Positions 26,854 through 36,335 of a DNA stretch of 64,000 nt are shown here, piece by piece (the stretch's first letter is position 1; each line of letters starts with the position of its first letter). The notes beneath the pieces were generated by a model. The model was not told where the DNA came from, did no database searches, and saw nothing but the letters and a program-made list of their open reading frames with translations. Origin of the DNA: Bradyrhizobium diazoefficiens (GTDB taxonomy: Bacteria; Pseudomonadota; Alphaproteobacteria; Rhizobiales; Xanthobacteraceae); NCBI RefSeq assembly GCF_018131015.1, contig NZ_JAFCJJ010000008.1:205401-269400 (forward strand), in the 5' to 3' direction. The position numbers and the translations under genes were made by a program.

Positions 26854-28461
26854 ATGCTGGATCTTGCGCGTGACATCATCGGCAGCCAGCCGATCCTGAC
26901 GGCGTTCCTGGCGATCGGACTGGGCTACCTGGTCGGCCAGATCAGCATCTTCGGATTTTCTCTCGGCGTCGGCGCCGTGCTGTTCGTCGGCCTTGCGCTC
27001 GGGGCGTTTGCGCCCAAGGCGCAGATCATCGGACCGATCGGACTGACCGGACTGATCATGTTCCTGTACGGGATCGGCATCCTCTATGGACGCCAGTTCT
27101 TCGAGGGCATATTCGGCGCCGGGCAGAAATATAATCTGCTCGCTCTGGTCGCCTGCCTCGCTGGCCTCGCCGTCGCCCTTGGCCTCGGCAAAGTCTTCGG
27201 CATCAAGCTCGGGCACACGCTCGGTCTGTATGCGGGATCGATGACCAGCACCGCCACCCTGCAGGCGGCGCTCGACGTCATGAAGAACAAGGATCCATCG
27301 ATCGGCTATTCCATTGCCTATCCCTTCGGCGTCATCGGGCCCATTCTCTGCATCTACTTCATGACGCAGATCGTGAAGCCGAAATTTCCGGCAAAGGCGC
27401 AGAACTTCCACATGGCCGAGATCTCGATCGGCCAGGCCTTTGCCGGCAAGAAGCTCGAAGAGCTGACAAGCACCGTCCTGTCCGGGCTTCAGGTCACGAT
27501 GGTGCGAAGCGAAGGACGCAATATCGTTCCGACACCGGACACCGTCTTGTCCGCGGGAGACGCAATTCTGGTGGTCGGGGAACAGCAAGAGGCGATCGCC
27601 AAGGCAGCGGCGCAACTCGGAAGCCTGGAGCCCGGCACATTGGCAAGCGATCGCGCCGACCTGGACTACATCCGCGTCTTCGTCGGAAAGGCGAGCGTGG
27701 TCGGCGTACCTCTTGCCCGTCTTCCGATGCCTGCCGGTTATCAGACCCATCTGCTGCATGTCCGGCGCTATGATGTCGACCTGGTGCCCTCGCCCGACCT
27801 CATGCTGGAATTCGGCGATCGCGTCGGCGTGCTGCTGCCGCCCGAGCGCAAGGAGGAGATCCGGCGCCATTTCGGCGATACCGTGAAGGCCGCCGCCGAG
27901 TTCAGCTATGTCTCGCTCGGGTTTGGGATGGTCATGGGCGTCCTGCTCGGGCTGATCCCGATTCCAATCCCGGGAATTGGTGTCGTGACGCTCGGCATCG
28001 GCGGCGGGCCGCTGATCGTTGCGCTCATTCTCGGCAAGCTCCGTCGCACCGGCCCCCTGCTCTGGACCATGCCTCTGCCGGCCAATATCGTTCTTCGAAA
28101 CTTCGGCCTCGCCATGTTCCTCGCGACCGTCGGCGTCAATGCCGGTCAGCCCTTTGTGCGGACGGTGGCCGAATCCGGCCCGACCATGCTGCTCATCGGC
28201 GTCGCCGTGCTGCTGACGACGGTCTTCATCGTCCTGCTGGTCGGTCACTACGTCCTCAAGATTCCCTATGACGACCTGGTGGGCGTGGCGTCGGGAGCGA
28301 CAGGAAACCCCGCCATCCTGGTCTATTCGACCAAGATGGCGCCGACCGAGCGCCCGGACATCGGTTACGCCATGATCTTCCCCTCGATGACGCTGGTGAA
28401 GGTGATCGCCGCCCAGATCGTGGGGCTTCTGGCGGGCGGGGCCGCCGCCGGCGGCGGGTGA
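26854..28461 (+). CDS. aspartate:alanine exchanger (AAE/YidE/AspT) family transporter
   Basis: 535 residues. Five or six N-terminal helices (LTAFLAIGLGYLVGQISIFGFSLGVGAVLFVGLALG onwards) include the conserved GLYAGSMTSTATLQAAL motif near residue 130. A cytoplasmic middle section of about 200 residues has two TrkA-C/RCK-like lobes (FAGKKLEELTSTV...AILVVGEQQEAI and FVGKASVVGVPLARL...FGDRVGVLLPP). Further membrane helices end with the second repeat motif GVASGATGNPAILVYSTKM. This is the AAE architecture, whose known members exchange aspartate/alanine or succinate/organic acids. Lying between pflA and focA, it probably moves a fermentation-related carboxylate (inference). 29-base gap from pflA, 7-base gap to focA. 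Confidence 0.88.
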   Translation: MLDLARDIIGSQPILTAFLAIGLGYLVGQISIFGFSLGVGAVLFVGLALGAFAPKAQIIGPIGLTGLIMFLYGIGILYGRQFFEGIFGAGQKYNLLALVACLAGLAVALGLGKVFGIKLGHTLGLYAGSMTSTATLQAALDVMKNKDPSIGYSIAYPFGVIGPILCIYFMTQIVKPKFPAKAQNFHMAEISIGQAFAGKKLEELTSTVLSGLQVTMVRSEGRNIVPTPDTVLSAGDAILVVGEQQEAIAKAAAQLGSLEPGTLASDRADLDYIRVFVGKASVVGVPLARLPMPAGYQTHLLHVRRYDVDLVPSPDLMLEFGDRVGVLLPPERKEEIRRHFGDTVKAAAEFSYVSLGFGMVMGVLLGLIPIPIPGIGVVTLGIGGGPLIVALILGKLRRTGPLLWTMPLPANIVLRNFGLAMFLATVGVNAGQPFVRTVAESGPTMLLIGVAVLLTTVFIVLLVGHYVLKIPYDDLVGVASGATGNPAILVYSTKMAPTERPDIGYAMIFPSMTLVKVIAAQIVGLLAGGAAAGGG

Positions 28462-28468
28462 CGGCGCC

Positions 28469-29362
28469 ATGGGCCGCGAGCAAGAAGACACGACCGGCCG
28501 GGCATCCGCGCCCCCGCCACCGATCTTCAATCTGCAGGCTTACAGTCCGGCGGAGATCAAGGAGGCGGTCGAAAAGGTCGGCGTCAAGAAGGCCAACATG
28601 CCGTTTCTCGCATCGTTCATGCTGGCGATCGTCGCCGGTGGCGGCATCGGCTTCGGCGCGCTCTATTATACCATCGTCGCCAGCGATCCCACGCTCGGCT
28701 TTGCCACGACACGCGTGCTCGGAGGGCTGGTCTTCACACTCGGGCTGGCGCTCGTCCTGATCGGCGGCGCCGAGCTGTTTACCGGCAACAATCTGATCGT
28801 GATGGCCTGGGCCAGCGGGAACGTTTCCACGCGCACGATGCTGGGCAACTGGACCATCATCTGGTTAGGCAATCTGCTGGGAGCGCTTGGGCTCGTCGTT
28901 CTGGTGTTCTTTTCACACCACCTCGACATGAACGAGGGCCGCATCGGTCTTTCGGTCTTGAATACCGCGGCCGGGAAGATCCGCCCCGATGTGGTGACGC
29001 TCTTCGTCAAGGGCATCCTCTGCAACGTGCTGGTGTGCGCGGGGGTCTGGCTTGCCTATGCGGGCCGATCCGTCACCGACAAGTTCTTCGCGATCCTCCT
29101 GCCCGTGTCCGCCTTCATCGCGGCCGGCTTCGAGCATTGCGTCGCCAACATGTATTTCCTGCCTTTGGCCTGGCTGCTGGTGCAGACAGGCCACGCTCCG
29201 GCGACTTTCGACGCATCGCCGATCACCATCGCCGGCATCATCCACAATCTGGTGCCGGTCACGCTCGGAAACATCGTGGGCGGCGCCGGCTTCGTCGGCG
29301 CCATCTACTGGGTGATCTATCGGGCAGCATTCGGCGTGAACTATCGGGGCGAGCCGCGCTAG
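28469..29362 (+). CDS. focA: formate/nitrite transporter (FocA-type channel)
   Basis: 297 residues with six membrane segments. FNT-family signatures occur in order: GAELFTGNNLIVMAW, KGILCNVLVCAGVWLAY, GFEHCVANMYFLPLAWL with the pore histidine (FocA H209 equivalent), and HNLVPVTLGNIVGGAG. The cytoplasmic N-terminus (about 45 residues, proline-rich then YSPAEIKEAVEKVGVKKANMP) matches the formate-type N-terminal helix. As the fourth gene after pflB it would export the formate made by PFL and perhaps re-import it. Gap to the exchanger is 7 bases, so translation may be coupled. It converges on a second AAE exchanger gene 28 bases away. Confidence 0.93.
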   Translation: MGREQEDTTGRASAPPPPIFNLQAYSPAEIKEAVEKVGVKKANMPFLASFMLAIVAGGGIGFGALYYTIVASDPTLGFATTRVLGGLVFTLGLALVLIGGAELFTGNNLIVMAWASGNVSTRTMLGNWTIIWLGNLLGALGLVVLVFFSHHLDMNEGRIGLSVLNTAAGKIRPDVVTLFVKGILCNVLVCAGVWLAYAGRSVTDKFFAILLPVSAFIAAGFEHCVANMYFLPLAWLLVQTGHAPATFDASPITIAGIIHNLVPVTLGNIVGGAGFVGAIYWVIYRAAFGVNYRGEPR

Positions 29363-29390
29363 GTCCTTGCGGCGGTCGCGACCCCAGCGT

Positions 29391-31082
29391 CTATCCCCAA
29401 AGCATGACCAGCAGCATTCCGCCGATGGTCAGTGTCGTGCTCGAGACAGCGTAGGGAACGGCATAGCCGAGGGCCGGGATCCTGCTCCTGGCGCTGTCGC
29501 AGACCATGCCGAGGGAGGCCGTCGACGTGCGCGCTCCGCAGCAGCATCCCAGCAGGATGGCATCGTCAAATCGAAACACATATTTTCCCAGATAGATCGC
29601 CAGGATCATCGGCACGGTCGTGGCGGCCGCCCCCCAGAGGAACAGGCTGAAGCCGAGCTGTTGAAGCCCGGCAACGAAACCCGGTCCCGACGAAATCCCC
29701 ACGATGGCAACGAACACGTTCAGGCCGATCGAGTTCATGAACCACACGGTGGATGACGGTATCCGTCCGAAAGTCGGGCGCACCGAGCGCAACCAGCCGA
29801 AGAAAAGGCCGGAGATCAGCACCCCTCCGGAAGTCGACAGTGTGAGCGGCACGGTGCCGATATTGTAGACCAGCGTGCCGAGCACCGCGCCGGCCGCAAC
29901 GGCTGCGCCAAGGAACCCGATGTCGGCCATCTCGGTCGCGCGGTCGGGACGGCCCAACATCCGGGTCGCGGCTGCAACGTCTGTCGTGCGCCCGACCAGG
30001 GTGATGATATCGCCCCGCTGCAACTGGGTGTCCGGAAGGATCGGAATGTCGATCGCGGTCGCTCCTCGCGTGATCTTTCGCAGGAACACGCCGCGCGCCC
30101 ACGGACGTTTCGCCAGTTCAGCCAGTGTCTTTCCATCGACGTCCTTGCGGGTCACGTAGACGTCGGTGCCTTCGATCGGCACCGCCAGCAGCTCGCGATC
30201 GTCGACTTCTTCCGCCGCCGCGCCGATCGGGCTGACGAGCACGTCGCGCCGGCCCGAGATGGCGAGGATGTCCCCTGCACGGATCATGATGTCGGCGCTC
30301 GCATCCATGATCTTCCCGTCACGGCGAATCCGATCGATGAACACGCGATGCTCGGGAAGCAGCGCCTCGGCTTCCGCGACCGTCTTGCCGACAGCCAGTC
30401 CCCCTTCCCCGATCCGGAAGGCGCGCAGGTCGAATTGGTACCAGGGTGTACCCGTCCCACCCGATTGCTTCTTGCCCCCGTGCTCCTCCTCATAGCGCTT
30501 GCATGCCGCTTCGAGATCGATGCCGAGCAGGGCCGGCCCCACGAGGCTCAGAAGGATCGCAGTGCCCAGGGTGCCAAAGATGTAAGTGACCGCGTAGGCA
30601 ACGGGAATTGCATCCAGCAGCTTCTTGATGTCTTGCGGCGACATATCGAGCCGATTGATCGCATCTGTCGCGAGCCCCATCGACGCCGAGTTCGTCTGCG
30701 AACCAGAGTACAGCCCGGCCGCTGAACCAATCTCGTAGCCAGCCAGTTTCGCGCAGACAAAAGCCGAGCTGAAACACAACAGGCAGACCAGCGCCGCGAA
30801 CAAGGCCTGTGGGACTCCATCCTTCGCGACACCGCGGACGAATTGAGGCCCGACCCCGTAGCCCACCGCGAAAAGGAACATCAGGAAAAAGGTCGGCTTG
30901 AGCGGACCTGAAATCGTGATCTCGAACTGGCCGATGATCACGCCCGCAAGCAACGTCGCCGTAACCGGTCCAAGGCCAAGCCCCCTGTATTTGAAGGAGC
31001 CGAGATAGTGGCCGGCGGCCAGGGCCAGGAAGACGGCGATTTCGGGATGGGAACGAAGGGTGTGACTGAACCAGTCGATCAT
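29391..31082 (-). CDS. second AAE/AspT family transporter
   Basis: 563 residues from the ATG giving [52 protein letters not shown]. The architecture equals that of the exchanger three genes away: an N-terminal membrane half with [20 protein letters not shown], two RCK/TrkA-C lobes ([20 protein letters not shown] and [18 protein letters not shown]) and a C-terminal membrane half ending with [17 protein letters not shown]. The motif differs (SQTNSAS against SMTSTAT), so the substrates may differ. A longer frame begins at 31202 but would run through the FNR/FixK box and is rejected. Reads toward focA, with its own box C 94 bases upstream. Confidence 0.88.
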   Translation of the reverse strand: MIDWFSHTLRSHPEIAVFLALAAGHYLGSFKYRGLGLGPVTATLLAGVIIGQFEITISGPLKPTFFLMFLFAVGYGVGPQFVRGVAKDGVPQALFAALVCLLCFSSAFVCAKLAGYEIGSAAGLYSGSQTNSASMGLATDAINRLDMSPQDIKKLLDAIPVAYAVTYIFGTLGTAILLSLVGPALLGIDLEAACKRYEEEHGGKKQSGGTGTPWYQFDLRAFRIGEGGLAVGKTVAEAEALLPEHRVFIDRIRRDGKIMDASADIMIRAGDILAISGRRDVLVSPIGAAAEEVDDRELLAVPIEGTDVYVTRKDVDGKTLAELAKRPWARGVFLRKITRGATAIDIPILPDTQLQRGDIITLVGRTTDVAAATRMLGRPDRATEMADIGFLGAAVAAGAVLGTLVYNIGTVPLTLSTSGGVLISGLFFGWLRSVRPTFGRIPSSTVWFMNSIGLNVFVAIVGISSGPGFVAGLQQLGFSLFLWGAAATTVPMILAIYLGKYVFRFDDAILLGCCCGARTSTASLGMVCDSARSRIPALGYAVPYAVSSTTLTIGGMLLVMLWG

Positions 31083-31175
31083 GCTGCTGCGCCCGCCGAT
31101 ACTTCGTCGTGCATGCCATTCGCGATCGCGCACGACGTCCGGGCTGAAGCTCGTCCGGAGAATGGGTCTGGCGGC

Positions 31176-31189
31176 TTGATCTGGATCAA
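31176..31189. promoter_or_regulatory. FNR/FixK-type box C (TTGATCTGGATCAA)
   Basis: Differs from boxes A and B by one base in the centre. It lies 94 bases upstream of the second AAE transporter start (minus strand) and 123 bases upstream of the TPR-protein start (plus strand). The spacing to the transporter matches that of box B to pflB, so the transporter is the more likely target. Confidence 0.82.
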
Positions 31190-31311
31190 GAATGGAAATC
31201 AAGGCCCGCAGTTTCCGGGAAAATTGAAACTGAACCGGCGTCAGGCCGGTTGCCCCTCGCCCGAGCCGTGGTCAAACTGGCCGCGATGATCCACCTCGCG
31301 AGCCTAGCGTC

Positions 31312-32142
31312 ATGCATCCCAGCCACGGACCCCAGGCCGAACCACTCCGGCGCGCCTCGCTCGCGCTGCAGATGCAAAACTTTGCCGAGGCCGAACGGCT
31401 CGCCGCCGAAGTCCTGAAGGCGAGCCGGACCGATATCATGGCGACATGGATTCTGGGCCGCGCCCTGCTCGCCCAGAACCGTGCTGCCGATGCCATTGCC
31501 GCCCTGGAACGGGCAGCGCGCCGCACCAGCGATCCGGGCATCGAGACCCTGCTTGGGGCAGCGCTTGGTGAATCCGGTCGCCGTGCGGAAGCCATCGAGC
31601 AGTTGCGCCGCACCTCTAGCCGGCGTCCCCCTTTCCTGCCGGCGTTTCAGGAGCTCGCAGGCCAGCTTGCCAAGGACCAGCGCCTCGATGAGGCCATCGC
31701 CACGATCGAGGGCGCGCGTGCGCTCGCGCCGGAGAGCGTCGATCTACAACTCGACCTTGCGCGCCTGCACATCGAGTGCAATGCGCGCGGCACGGCGCGC
31801 GCGATCCTTTCCAAGGCCCGCGAGGCCGCGCCTGCGCGTCCCGACATATCGACCCTGCTGGCACGCCTGCTGCGCCAGGATGGCGACTATGCTGCCGCGG
31901 CCGAGATATACCTGCACGCGCTGGCGCTGCGTCCCGACGATGCCATGGCGCGGGCCGATCTCGGCGCATGCCAGCTCGAGATGGGGCAACGCGATGCCGG
32001 CGAAGCCAGCCTTCGTTCGGCCGTGCGCGGCCGGCCCCAGATGCTGGCGCAGGCCGCCTATGCGCTGGCCCATTCATCGCGCGGCCGCGTCTTCCTCCGC
32101 CCCAGCGCGCTCAAGAAGTTCTTGCGAAGCGATGGGCCGTGA
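31312..32142 (+). CDS. tetratricopeptide-repeat protein
   Basis: 276 residues built of about six TPR units. Examples are SLALQMQNFAEAERLAAEVLKAS at the start, ATWILGRALLAQNRAADAIAALERA, AQLAKDQRLDEAIATIEGARALAPE-like units, RLLRQDGDYAAAAEIYLHALALRPDDA and ARADLGACQLEMGQRDAGEASLRSAV. No signal peptide or catalytic domain is seen, so it is likely a cytoplasmic scaffold. It lies next to the low-oxygen island, and FNR/FixK box C is 123 bases upstream, so it could belong to that regulon. No specific function is assigned. Converges with the following gene at a 7-base gap. Confidence 0.8.
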   Translation: MHPSHGPQAEPLRRASLALQMQNFAEAERLAAEVLKASRTDIMATWILGRALLAQNRAADAIAALERAARRTSDPGIETLLGAALGESGRRAEAIEQLRRTSSRRPPFLPAFQELAGQLAKDQRLDEAIATIEGARALAPESVDLQLDLARLHIECNARGTARAILSKAREAAPARPDISTLLARLLRQDGDYAAAAEIYLHALALRPDDAMARADLGACQLEMGQRDAGEASLRSAVRGRPQMLAQAAYALAHSSRGRVFLRPSALKKFLRSDGP

Positions 32143-32149
32143 TGCCGGT

Positions 32150-32890
32150 CTAGGCCCGGAATTTGCGCCGGTAGACGCCGGACTCCTGCGAGATCGACTT
32201 CGTCACCTCGTGCACCCGCCCAATCTCATCCGTCGTGAGTGGCGCAGTTCGGGCGATCCAGCTCTCGCGCTTCACTGCAATACATTGTGCGATCGGAGTG
32301 CCCTTCGGAAGAACGCCCTGGAAGTCCACATCGTGCCAATGCGCCGGGAAATGGATCCAGCTGTCGCGATAGTGATCACAGTCGACGAGGCCCGTCAGCG
32401 TCGTGAAGGGCAGATCGAAGCGATTGACCGGATGCATGAACAAGACCGCATAGCCCTCCGGCGCTTCGATCAGCCATGGATTGCGAAACTTGATCAGAAG
32501 CCGGTCCGGCTCGAACAGGGGCGAGCCGGTGACCTGGCTCGAATCGTGAAATCCAATCGGCGAGCGCGGGAAATCGAGCCCGCCACCGGCCGGCAGGTCA
32601 TTGTCCCATGAGATCTCGCCGTTCTCGAACCTGACGTCGCACATCAGCGGGATCAGGAAACCGCTGGTCATGGCATCGACGAACGGCGGACAGCGCTTGA
32701 CCGTGTCCTCCTCGCGCTGATTGATGGCGTTGAAGGCCTGCATCGGCATCGCCTTGAGCCAACCGGGCAGTCCGAGGCTTGCTGCGACCGGCGGCGGCAA
32801 TTTGTCTTCGAGCCCCGGCGGGCAGCGGAATTTCAGGATCAGGGGTTCATCGGCCACGGCGGATGCTTTCACGGCTCCCTGGACCCTCAC
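32150..32890 (-). CDS. uncharacterised protein (DUF6065-like)
   Basis: 246 residues, no membrane segment or signal. Distinctive stretches are KRCPPFVDAMTSGFLIPLMCDVRF, FRNPWLIEAPEGYAVLFMHPVNR, FTTLTGLVDCDHYRD and FQGVLPKGTPIAQCIAVKRESW. This pattern, recalled from DUF6065-type proteins, resembles a small beta-rich fold, but the biochemical role is unknown. GTG at 32890 is the longest start; GTG at 32872, giving MKASAVADEPLILKF with GGGAG close upstream, is an alternative. It stands alone between the TPR gene and tRNA-Pro. Confidence 0.65.
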   Translation of the reverse strand: MRVQGAVKASAVADEPLILKFRCPPGLEDKLPPPVAASLGLPGWLKAMPMQAFNAINQREEDTVKRCPPFVDAMTSGFLIPLMCDVRFENGEISWDNDLPAGGGLDFPRSPIGFHDSSQVTGSPLFEPDRLLIKFRNPWLIEAPEGYAVLFMHPVNRFDLPFTTLTGLVDCDHYRDSWIHFPAHWHDVDFQGVLPKGTPIAQCIAVKRESWIARTAPLTTDEIGRVHEVTKSISQESGVYRRKFRA

Positions 32891-33056
32891 GGTCCAAGGT
32901 CATGAACCGGGAAAGTTTGCCCCAGTTCCGGAAAGCTCTCACTCAACAATCCTTGAGCATGATCGCGTTAGGGCAAGCGCGCGGGCTTTGTGAACCGAAC
33001 CAATTTGGTGGGGGCTGCTTGCGCAAAGCATCGATCCTAGCTAATGGAACGACGTT

Positions 33057-33134
33057 CGGAGCGTGGCGCAGCCCGGTTAGCGCACTAGTCTGGGAGACTA
33101 GGGGTCGGAGGTTCAAATCCTCTCGCTCCGACCA
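33057..33134 (+). tRNA. tRNA-Pro (GGG anticodon)
   Basis: A full cloverleaf of 78 bases including encoded CCA. Acceptor CGGAGCG pairs with CGCTCCG (33124-33130). The D-stem is GCGC/GCGC and the anticodon stem CTAGT/ACTAG, with loop CTGGGAG and anticodon GGG at 33092-33094. The T-arm is GGAGG-TTCAAAT-CCTCT, then A and CCA at 33132-33134. A run of six T follows immediately (33135-33140), a likely termination site. Confidence 0.97.
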
Positions 33135-33219
33135 TTTTTTCCAAATAATTTCAATGCCATTTGGGGCGGTCGGCCCCAAAATTTGCCGGATCAGATCGCC
33201 AGGCCGGCGAGACCGCCCC

Positions 33220-33801
33220 TCAGCCGTCCTTCAATGCCTGGTCGAGCATGTCCTTGCAGGCGACGAGATCGGCGAGCACCCGCCCGAGCCGCTCGCGGTC
33301 CAGCACGCTGGGTCCTGCAGGGGCGGCAGTCCCGCCCTTGCGGAAGGTCGTCAGGATTTCCTCGTCATCGATCTCGGCGAAGCGGAAGTCGATGCCTTCC
33401 TCTTCCTCGCCCTGGTAATCGTCATCGTCGGAATCCGTGCCGGCGACGCCGCGGATGGGAGCCTCGTCCCCCGGCTCCATCAGGCTCTGGCCGATGGCAT
33501 CCTCGATCGCCCCGAAGGACACCGCGGCTGCACTGTCGGCGAGGCCCTGCACCGACTTGACGCCATGCTCCTTCAGGATCCGCTGCACGCCGCGGATGGT
33601 ATAGCCCTCCCCGTAGAGCAACCGGCGGATGCCCTTGAGCAGGTCGACGTCGTCGGGGCGGTAATAGCGGCGGCCGCCGCTGCGCTTCATCGGCTTGATC
33701 TGGGAGAAGCGGGTCTCCCAGAACCGCAGCACGTGCTGCGGAATGTCGAGTTCCTGCGCTACTTCGCTGATGGTTCGGAACGCATCCGGCGCCTTGTCCA
33801 A
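33220..33801 (-). CDS. MerR family transcriptional regulator
   Basis: 193 residues. N-terminal MerR winged helix: [69 protein letters not shown], the standard recognition helix and RYYRPDDV wing. The C-terminal part is acidic ([27 protein letters not shown]) and lacks the cysteine metal-binding tail of metal-sensing MerR proteins. A MerR gene directly after ihfA, here 24 bases downstream, is a conserved alphaproteobacterial arrangement (recalled). Probable last gene of the plsX-fabH-ihfA transcript. Regulon unknown. Confidence 0.88.
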   Translation of the reverse strand: MDKAPDAFRTISEVAQELDIPQHVLRFWETRFSQIKPMKRSGGRRYYRPDDVDLLKGIRRLLYGEGYTIRGVQRILKEHGVKSVQGLADSAAAVSFGAIEDAIGQSLMEPGDEAPIRGVAGTDSDDDDYQGEEEEGIDFRFAEIDDEEILTTFRKGGTAAPAGPSVLDRERLGRVLADLVACKDMLDQALKDG

Positions 33802-33825
33802 ATGCCAAATCCTCCGCGCAGGCGA

Positions 33826-34167
33826 TTACGCCTCGGGTTGTGCCTTGCTGCCATCGCCATTGGTGCGATGCTGGGAATTAATGCGCTGCTTCAGGATCGC
33901 CGACGGCTTGAACACCATCACCCGGCGCGGCGAGATCGGCACCTCGGTGCCGGTCTTCGGATTGCGGCCGATGCGCTGGCCCTTCTTGCGGACCATGAAG
34001 GAGCCGAACGAGGACAGTTTCACCGTCTCGCCCTTCTCCAGGCAGTCGGTGATCTCCTTCAGCACGAGTTCCACAAACGCAGACGATTCCGTGCGCGACA
34101 GGCCCACCTTCTGGTAGACGGCCTCGCAGAGATCAACACGCGTTACGGTTTTACTTGTCTCGGTCAT
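33826..34167 (-). CDS. ihfA: integration host factor, alpha subunit
   Basis: 113 residues from [13 protein letters not shown]; a longer frame from 34194 adds nine residues not typical of the family. HU/IHF fold: [85 protein letters not shown]. The RxGRNPKTGxxxxI signature with the proline that intercalates into bent DNA is present. Pairs with the beta subunit (not in this window) to bend DNA at specific sites. It lies 132 bases after fabH and 24 bases before the merR gene. Confidence 0.94.
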   Translation of the reverse strand: MTETSKTVTRVDLCEAVYQKVGLSRTESSAFVELVLKEITDCLEKGETVKLSSFGSFMVRKKGQRIGRNPKTGTEVPISPRRVMVFKPSAILKQRINSQHRTNGDGSKAQPEA

Positions 34168-34299
34168 CGCCCTGCCCCACATCACGGCGAACAATTGTTG
34201 TCTGAAATTAGGAGGTTACGATACGGCGGTCAACCCGCTCATCAATGCAGAAGCATCGATCATCGCGGCTAATTCCGGCAAAATTTCATCGATTGCGAC

Positions 34300-35277
34300 C
34301 TACCAGCGCACGAGCGCGGAGCCCCAGGTGAAGCCACCGCCCATTGCCTCCAGCAGGACCAGGTCACCACGCTTGATGCGGCCGTCCTTGCGCGCCACGG
34401 ACAGCGCCAGCGGGATCGAGGCCGCCGACGTATTGCCGTGGCGGTCGACCGTCAGCACCACCTTCTGCGGCGCGATATGGAGCTTGTGGGCGGACGCGTC
34501 GATGATTCGCTTGTTGGCCTGGTGCGGCACGAACCAGTCGATGCTGTCGGCATTGAGCCCGGTCGCCTCGAAGGCGTCGACGATCACGTCGGTGATCATG
34601 CCGACCGCATGCTTGAAGACCTCGCGGCCCTCCATGCGCAGGTGACCGACGGTCTGGGTCGAGGACGGCCCGCCGTCGACGAAGAGCTTGGCCTTGTGGC
34701 GGCCGTCGGAGCGCAGATGCGTGGTCAGCACGCCGCGGTCGGCAGTCTTGCCCGCCTGCTCCTGGGCCTCCAGCACGACGGCGCCGGCGCCGTCGCCGAA
34801 CAGCACGCAGGTGCCGCGATCGTTCCAGTCGAGGATGCGCGAGAAGGTCTCCGCGCCGATCACCAGCGCACGCTTGTAGGCGCCGCTGCGCAGGAAATTG
34901 TCGGCGGTGGCGAGCGCGAACACGAAGCCGGAGCACACGGCCTGGAGGTCGAACGCCGCGCCATGATGGATGCCGAGCCCGTTCTGCACGGTGACCGCGG
35001 TCGCGGGGAAGGTGTTGTCCGGCGTCGAGGTCGCCAGCACGATCAGCTCGATGGACTGCGCATCCACGCCGGCATCACTGAGCGCGGCCTGCGCCGCCTT
35101 GATCGCCAGATGCGAGGTGAACTCGCCCTCGGCCGCGATGTGCCGCTCGCGAATACCGGTGCGCTGCACGATCCACTCATCGGACGTGTCGATGCGTGCC
35201 GCCAGTTGGGCATTGGTCACCACCTGCCCCGGCAGATAGGAGCCGCAGCCGAGCACGACCGAACGAATTTTAGTCAC
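34300..35277 (-). CDS. fabH: 3-oxoacyl-ACP synthase III
   Basis: 325 residues. Initiates fatty acid synthesis by condensing acetyl-CoA with malonyl-ACP. The thiolase-fold triad is visible: Cys in [16 protein letters not shown], His in [14 protein letters not shown] and Asn in [15 protein letters not shown]. The C-terminus [13 protein letters not shown] is typical. Starts with GTG at 35277 that overlaps the plsX stop by four bases (GTGA), showing translational coupling. Part of the plsX-fabH-ihfA-merR run. Confidence 0.96.
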   Translation of the reverse strand: MTKIRSVVLGCGSYLPGQVVTNAQLAARIDTSDEWIVQRTGIRERHIAAEGEFTSHLAIKAAQAALSDAGVDAQSIELIVLATSTPDNTFPATAVTVQNGLGIHHGAAFDLQAVCSGFVFALATADNFLRSGAYKRALVIGAETFSRILDWNDRGTCVLFGDGAGAVVLEAQEQAGKTADRGVLTTHLRSDGRHKAKLFVDGGPSSTQTVGHLRMEGREVFKHAVGMITDVIVDAFEATGLNADSIDWFVPHQANKRIIDASAHKLHIAPQKVVLTVDRHGNTSAASIPLALSVARKDGRIKRGDLVLLEAMGGGFTWGSALVRW

Positions 35278-36335
35278 GAAACAGCCTCCTGCGCGGCCTG
35301 CACGGAATTGAGTGCACCACCCTCGCGGTTGAGCATCTGATTGATCTTGTTGAGGAGATCGTAGTGAGCCATCTCATAGCCAACATCGATCGCATAGGCA
35401 AAGCCTTCGGCGCTGGTTCCGCCGTGGCTTTTGACAACCAGCCCCTGCAGCCCCAGGAACACACCGCCGTTGGACTTGTTGGGGTCCATCTTGTCGCTCA
35501 GGGCCTGGAAGGCGCGGCGGGCAAAGAGATAACCGAGCTTGGTCATCCAGCTCCGCCGAATCTCGTTGCGAAGTAATTCCGCCATCTGGCGCGCGGTTCC
35601 TTCGGCGGCCTTCAGCGCGATATTGCCGCTAAAGCCCTCGGTCACAATGACGTCGGCCACACCCTTGCCGATGCCGTCGCCCTCGACGAAGCCGATATAG
35701 TCGAGCTCCGGCAGGTTCCGGGCACGCAGGATCTCACCGGCTTCGCGGATCTCCTCGTGCCCCTTGATCTCCTCGGTCCCGATGTTGAGCAGGCCGACCG
35801 TCGGCCGCTTCTTGTTGAACAGAACGCTCGCCTTCGCCGCGCCCATGACGGCCATCGACACCAGATGGTGCGCGTCACCGCCGATGGTGGCGCCGAGGTC
35901 GAGCACGATGGACTCGCCGCGCCTGGTCGGCCAGATCGCAGAGATGGCCGGGCGATCGATGCCGGGCAGCGTGCGCAGATGGAAGCGCGACATCGCCATC
36001 AGCGCGCCGGTGTTGCCGGCGGAGACCGCGACATCGGCCTCGCCCTTCTTCACCGCATCGATGGCCAGCCACATCGAAGAGGTCTTGCGGCCGCGGCGCA
36101 GCGCCTGGCTCGGCTTGTCCGAGCCGCTGACGGCAACGTCCGTATGGATGATCCTCGACGCGGCCTTGAGCTTGGGATGTTTCTCGAGCTCAGGCTCGAT
36201 CCTGGCGCGGTCTCCGACCAGCAGGAATTCGGTGTCGCCATGCCTGTCCAGCGAGATGGCGGCGCCGGGGACGACCACGGCGGCGCCGGCGTCGCCTCCC
36301 ATGGCGTCCAGCGCGATGCGAATCTTGCTTGGCAT
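35274..36335 (-). CDS. plsX: phosphate acyltransferase PlsX
   Basis: 353 residues. Makes acyl-phosphate from acyl-ACP for phospholipid synthesis. It opens with [21 protein letters not shown], the PlsX signature. It continues with [40 protein letters not shown] (here I replaces the usual N), [20 protein letters not shown], and [21 protein letters not shown]. Usual length. First clear gene of the plsX-fabH-ihfA-merR group, preceded by a 296-base gap with an AT-rich patch likely to hold its promoter. Confidence 0.96.
   Translation of the reverse strand: MPSKIRIALDAMGGDAGAAVVVPGAAISLDRHGDTEFLLVGDRARIEPELEKHPKLKAASRIIHTDVAVSGSDKPSQALRRGRKTSSMWLAIDAVKKGEADVAVSAGNTGALMAMSRFHLRTLPGIDRPAISAIWPTRRGESIVLDLGATIGGDAHHLVSMAVMGAAKASVLFNKKRPTVGLLNIGTEEIKGHEEIREAGEILRARNLPELDYIGFVEGDGIGKGVADVIVTEGFSGNIALKAAEGTARQMAELLRNEIRRSWMTKLGYLFARRAFQALSDKMDPNKSNGGVFLGLQGLVVKSHGGTSAEGFAYAIDVGYEMAHYDLLNKINQMLNREGGALNSVQAAQEAVS

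Noticed and set aside
31083..31202. N-terminal extension of the second AAE exchanger
   Set aside because: It would cover the FNR/FixK box; the internal ATG at 31082 starts the family-typical membrane segment.
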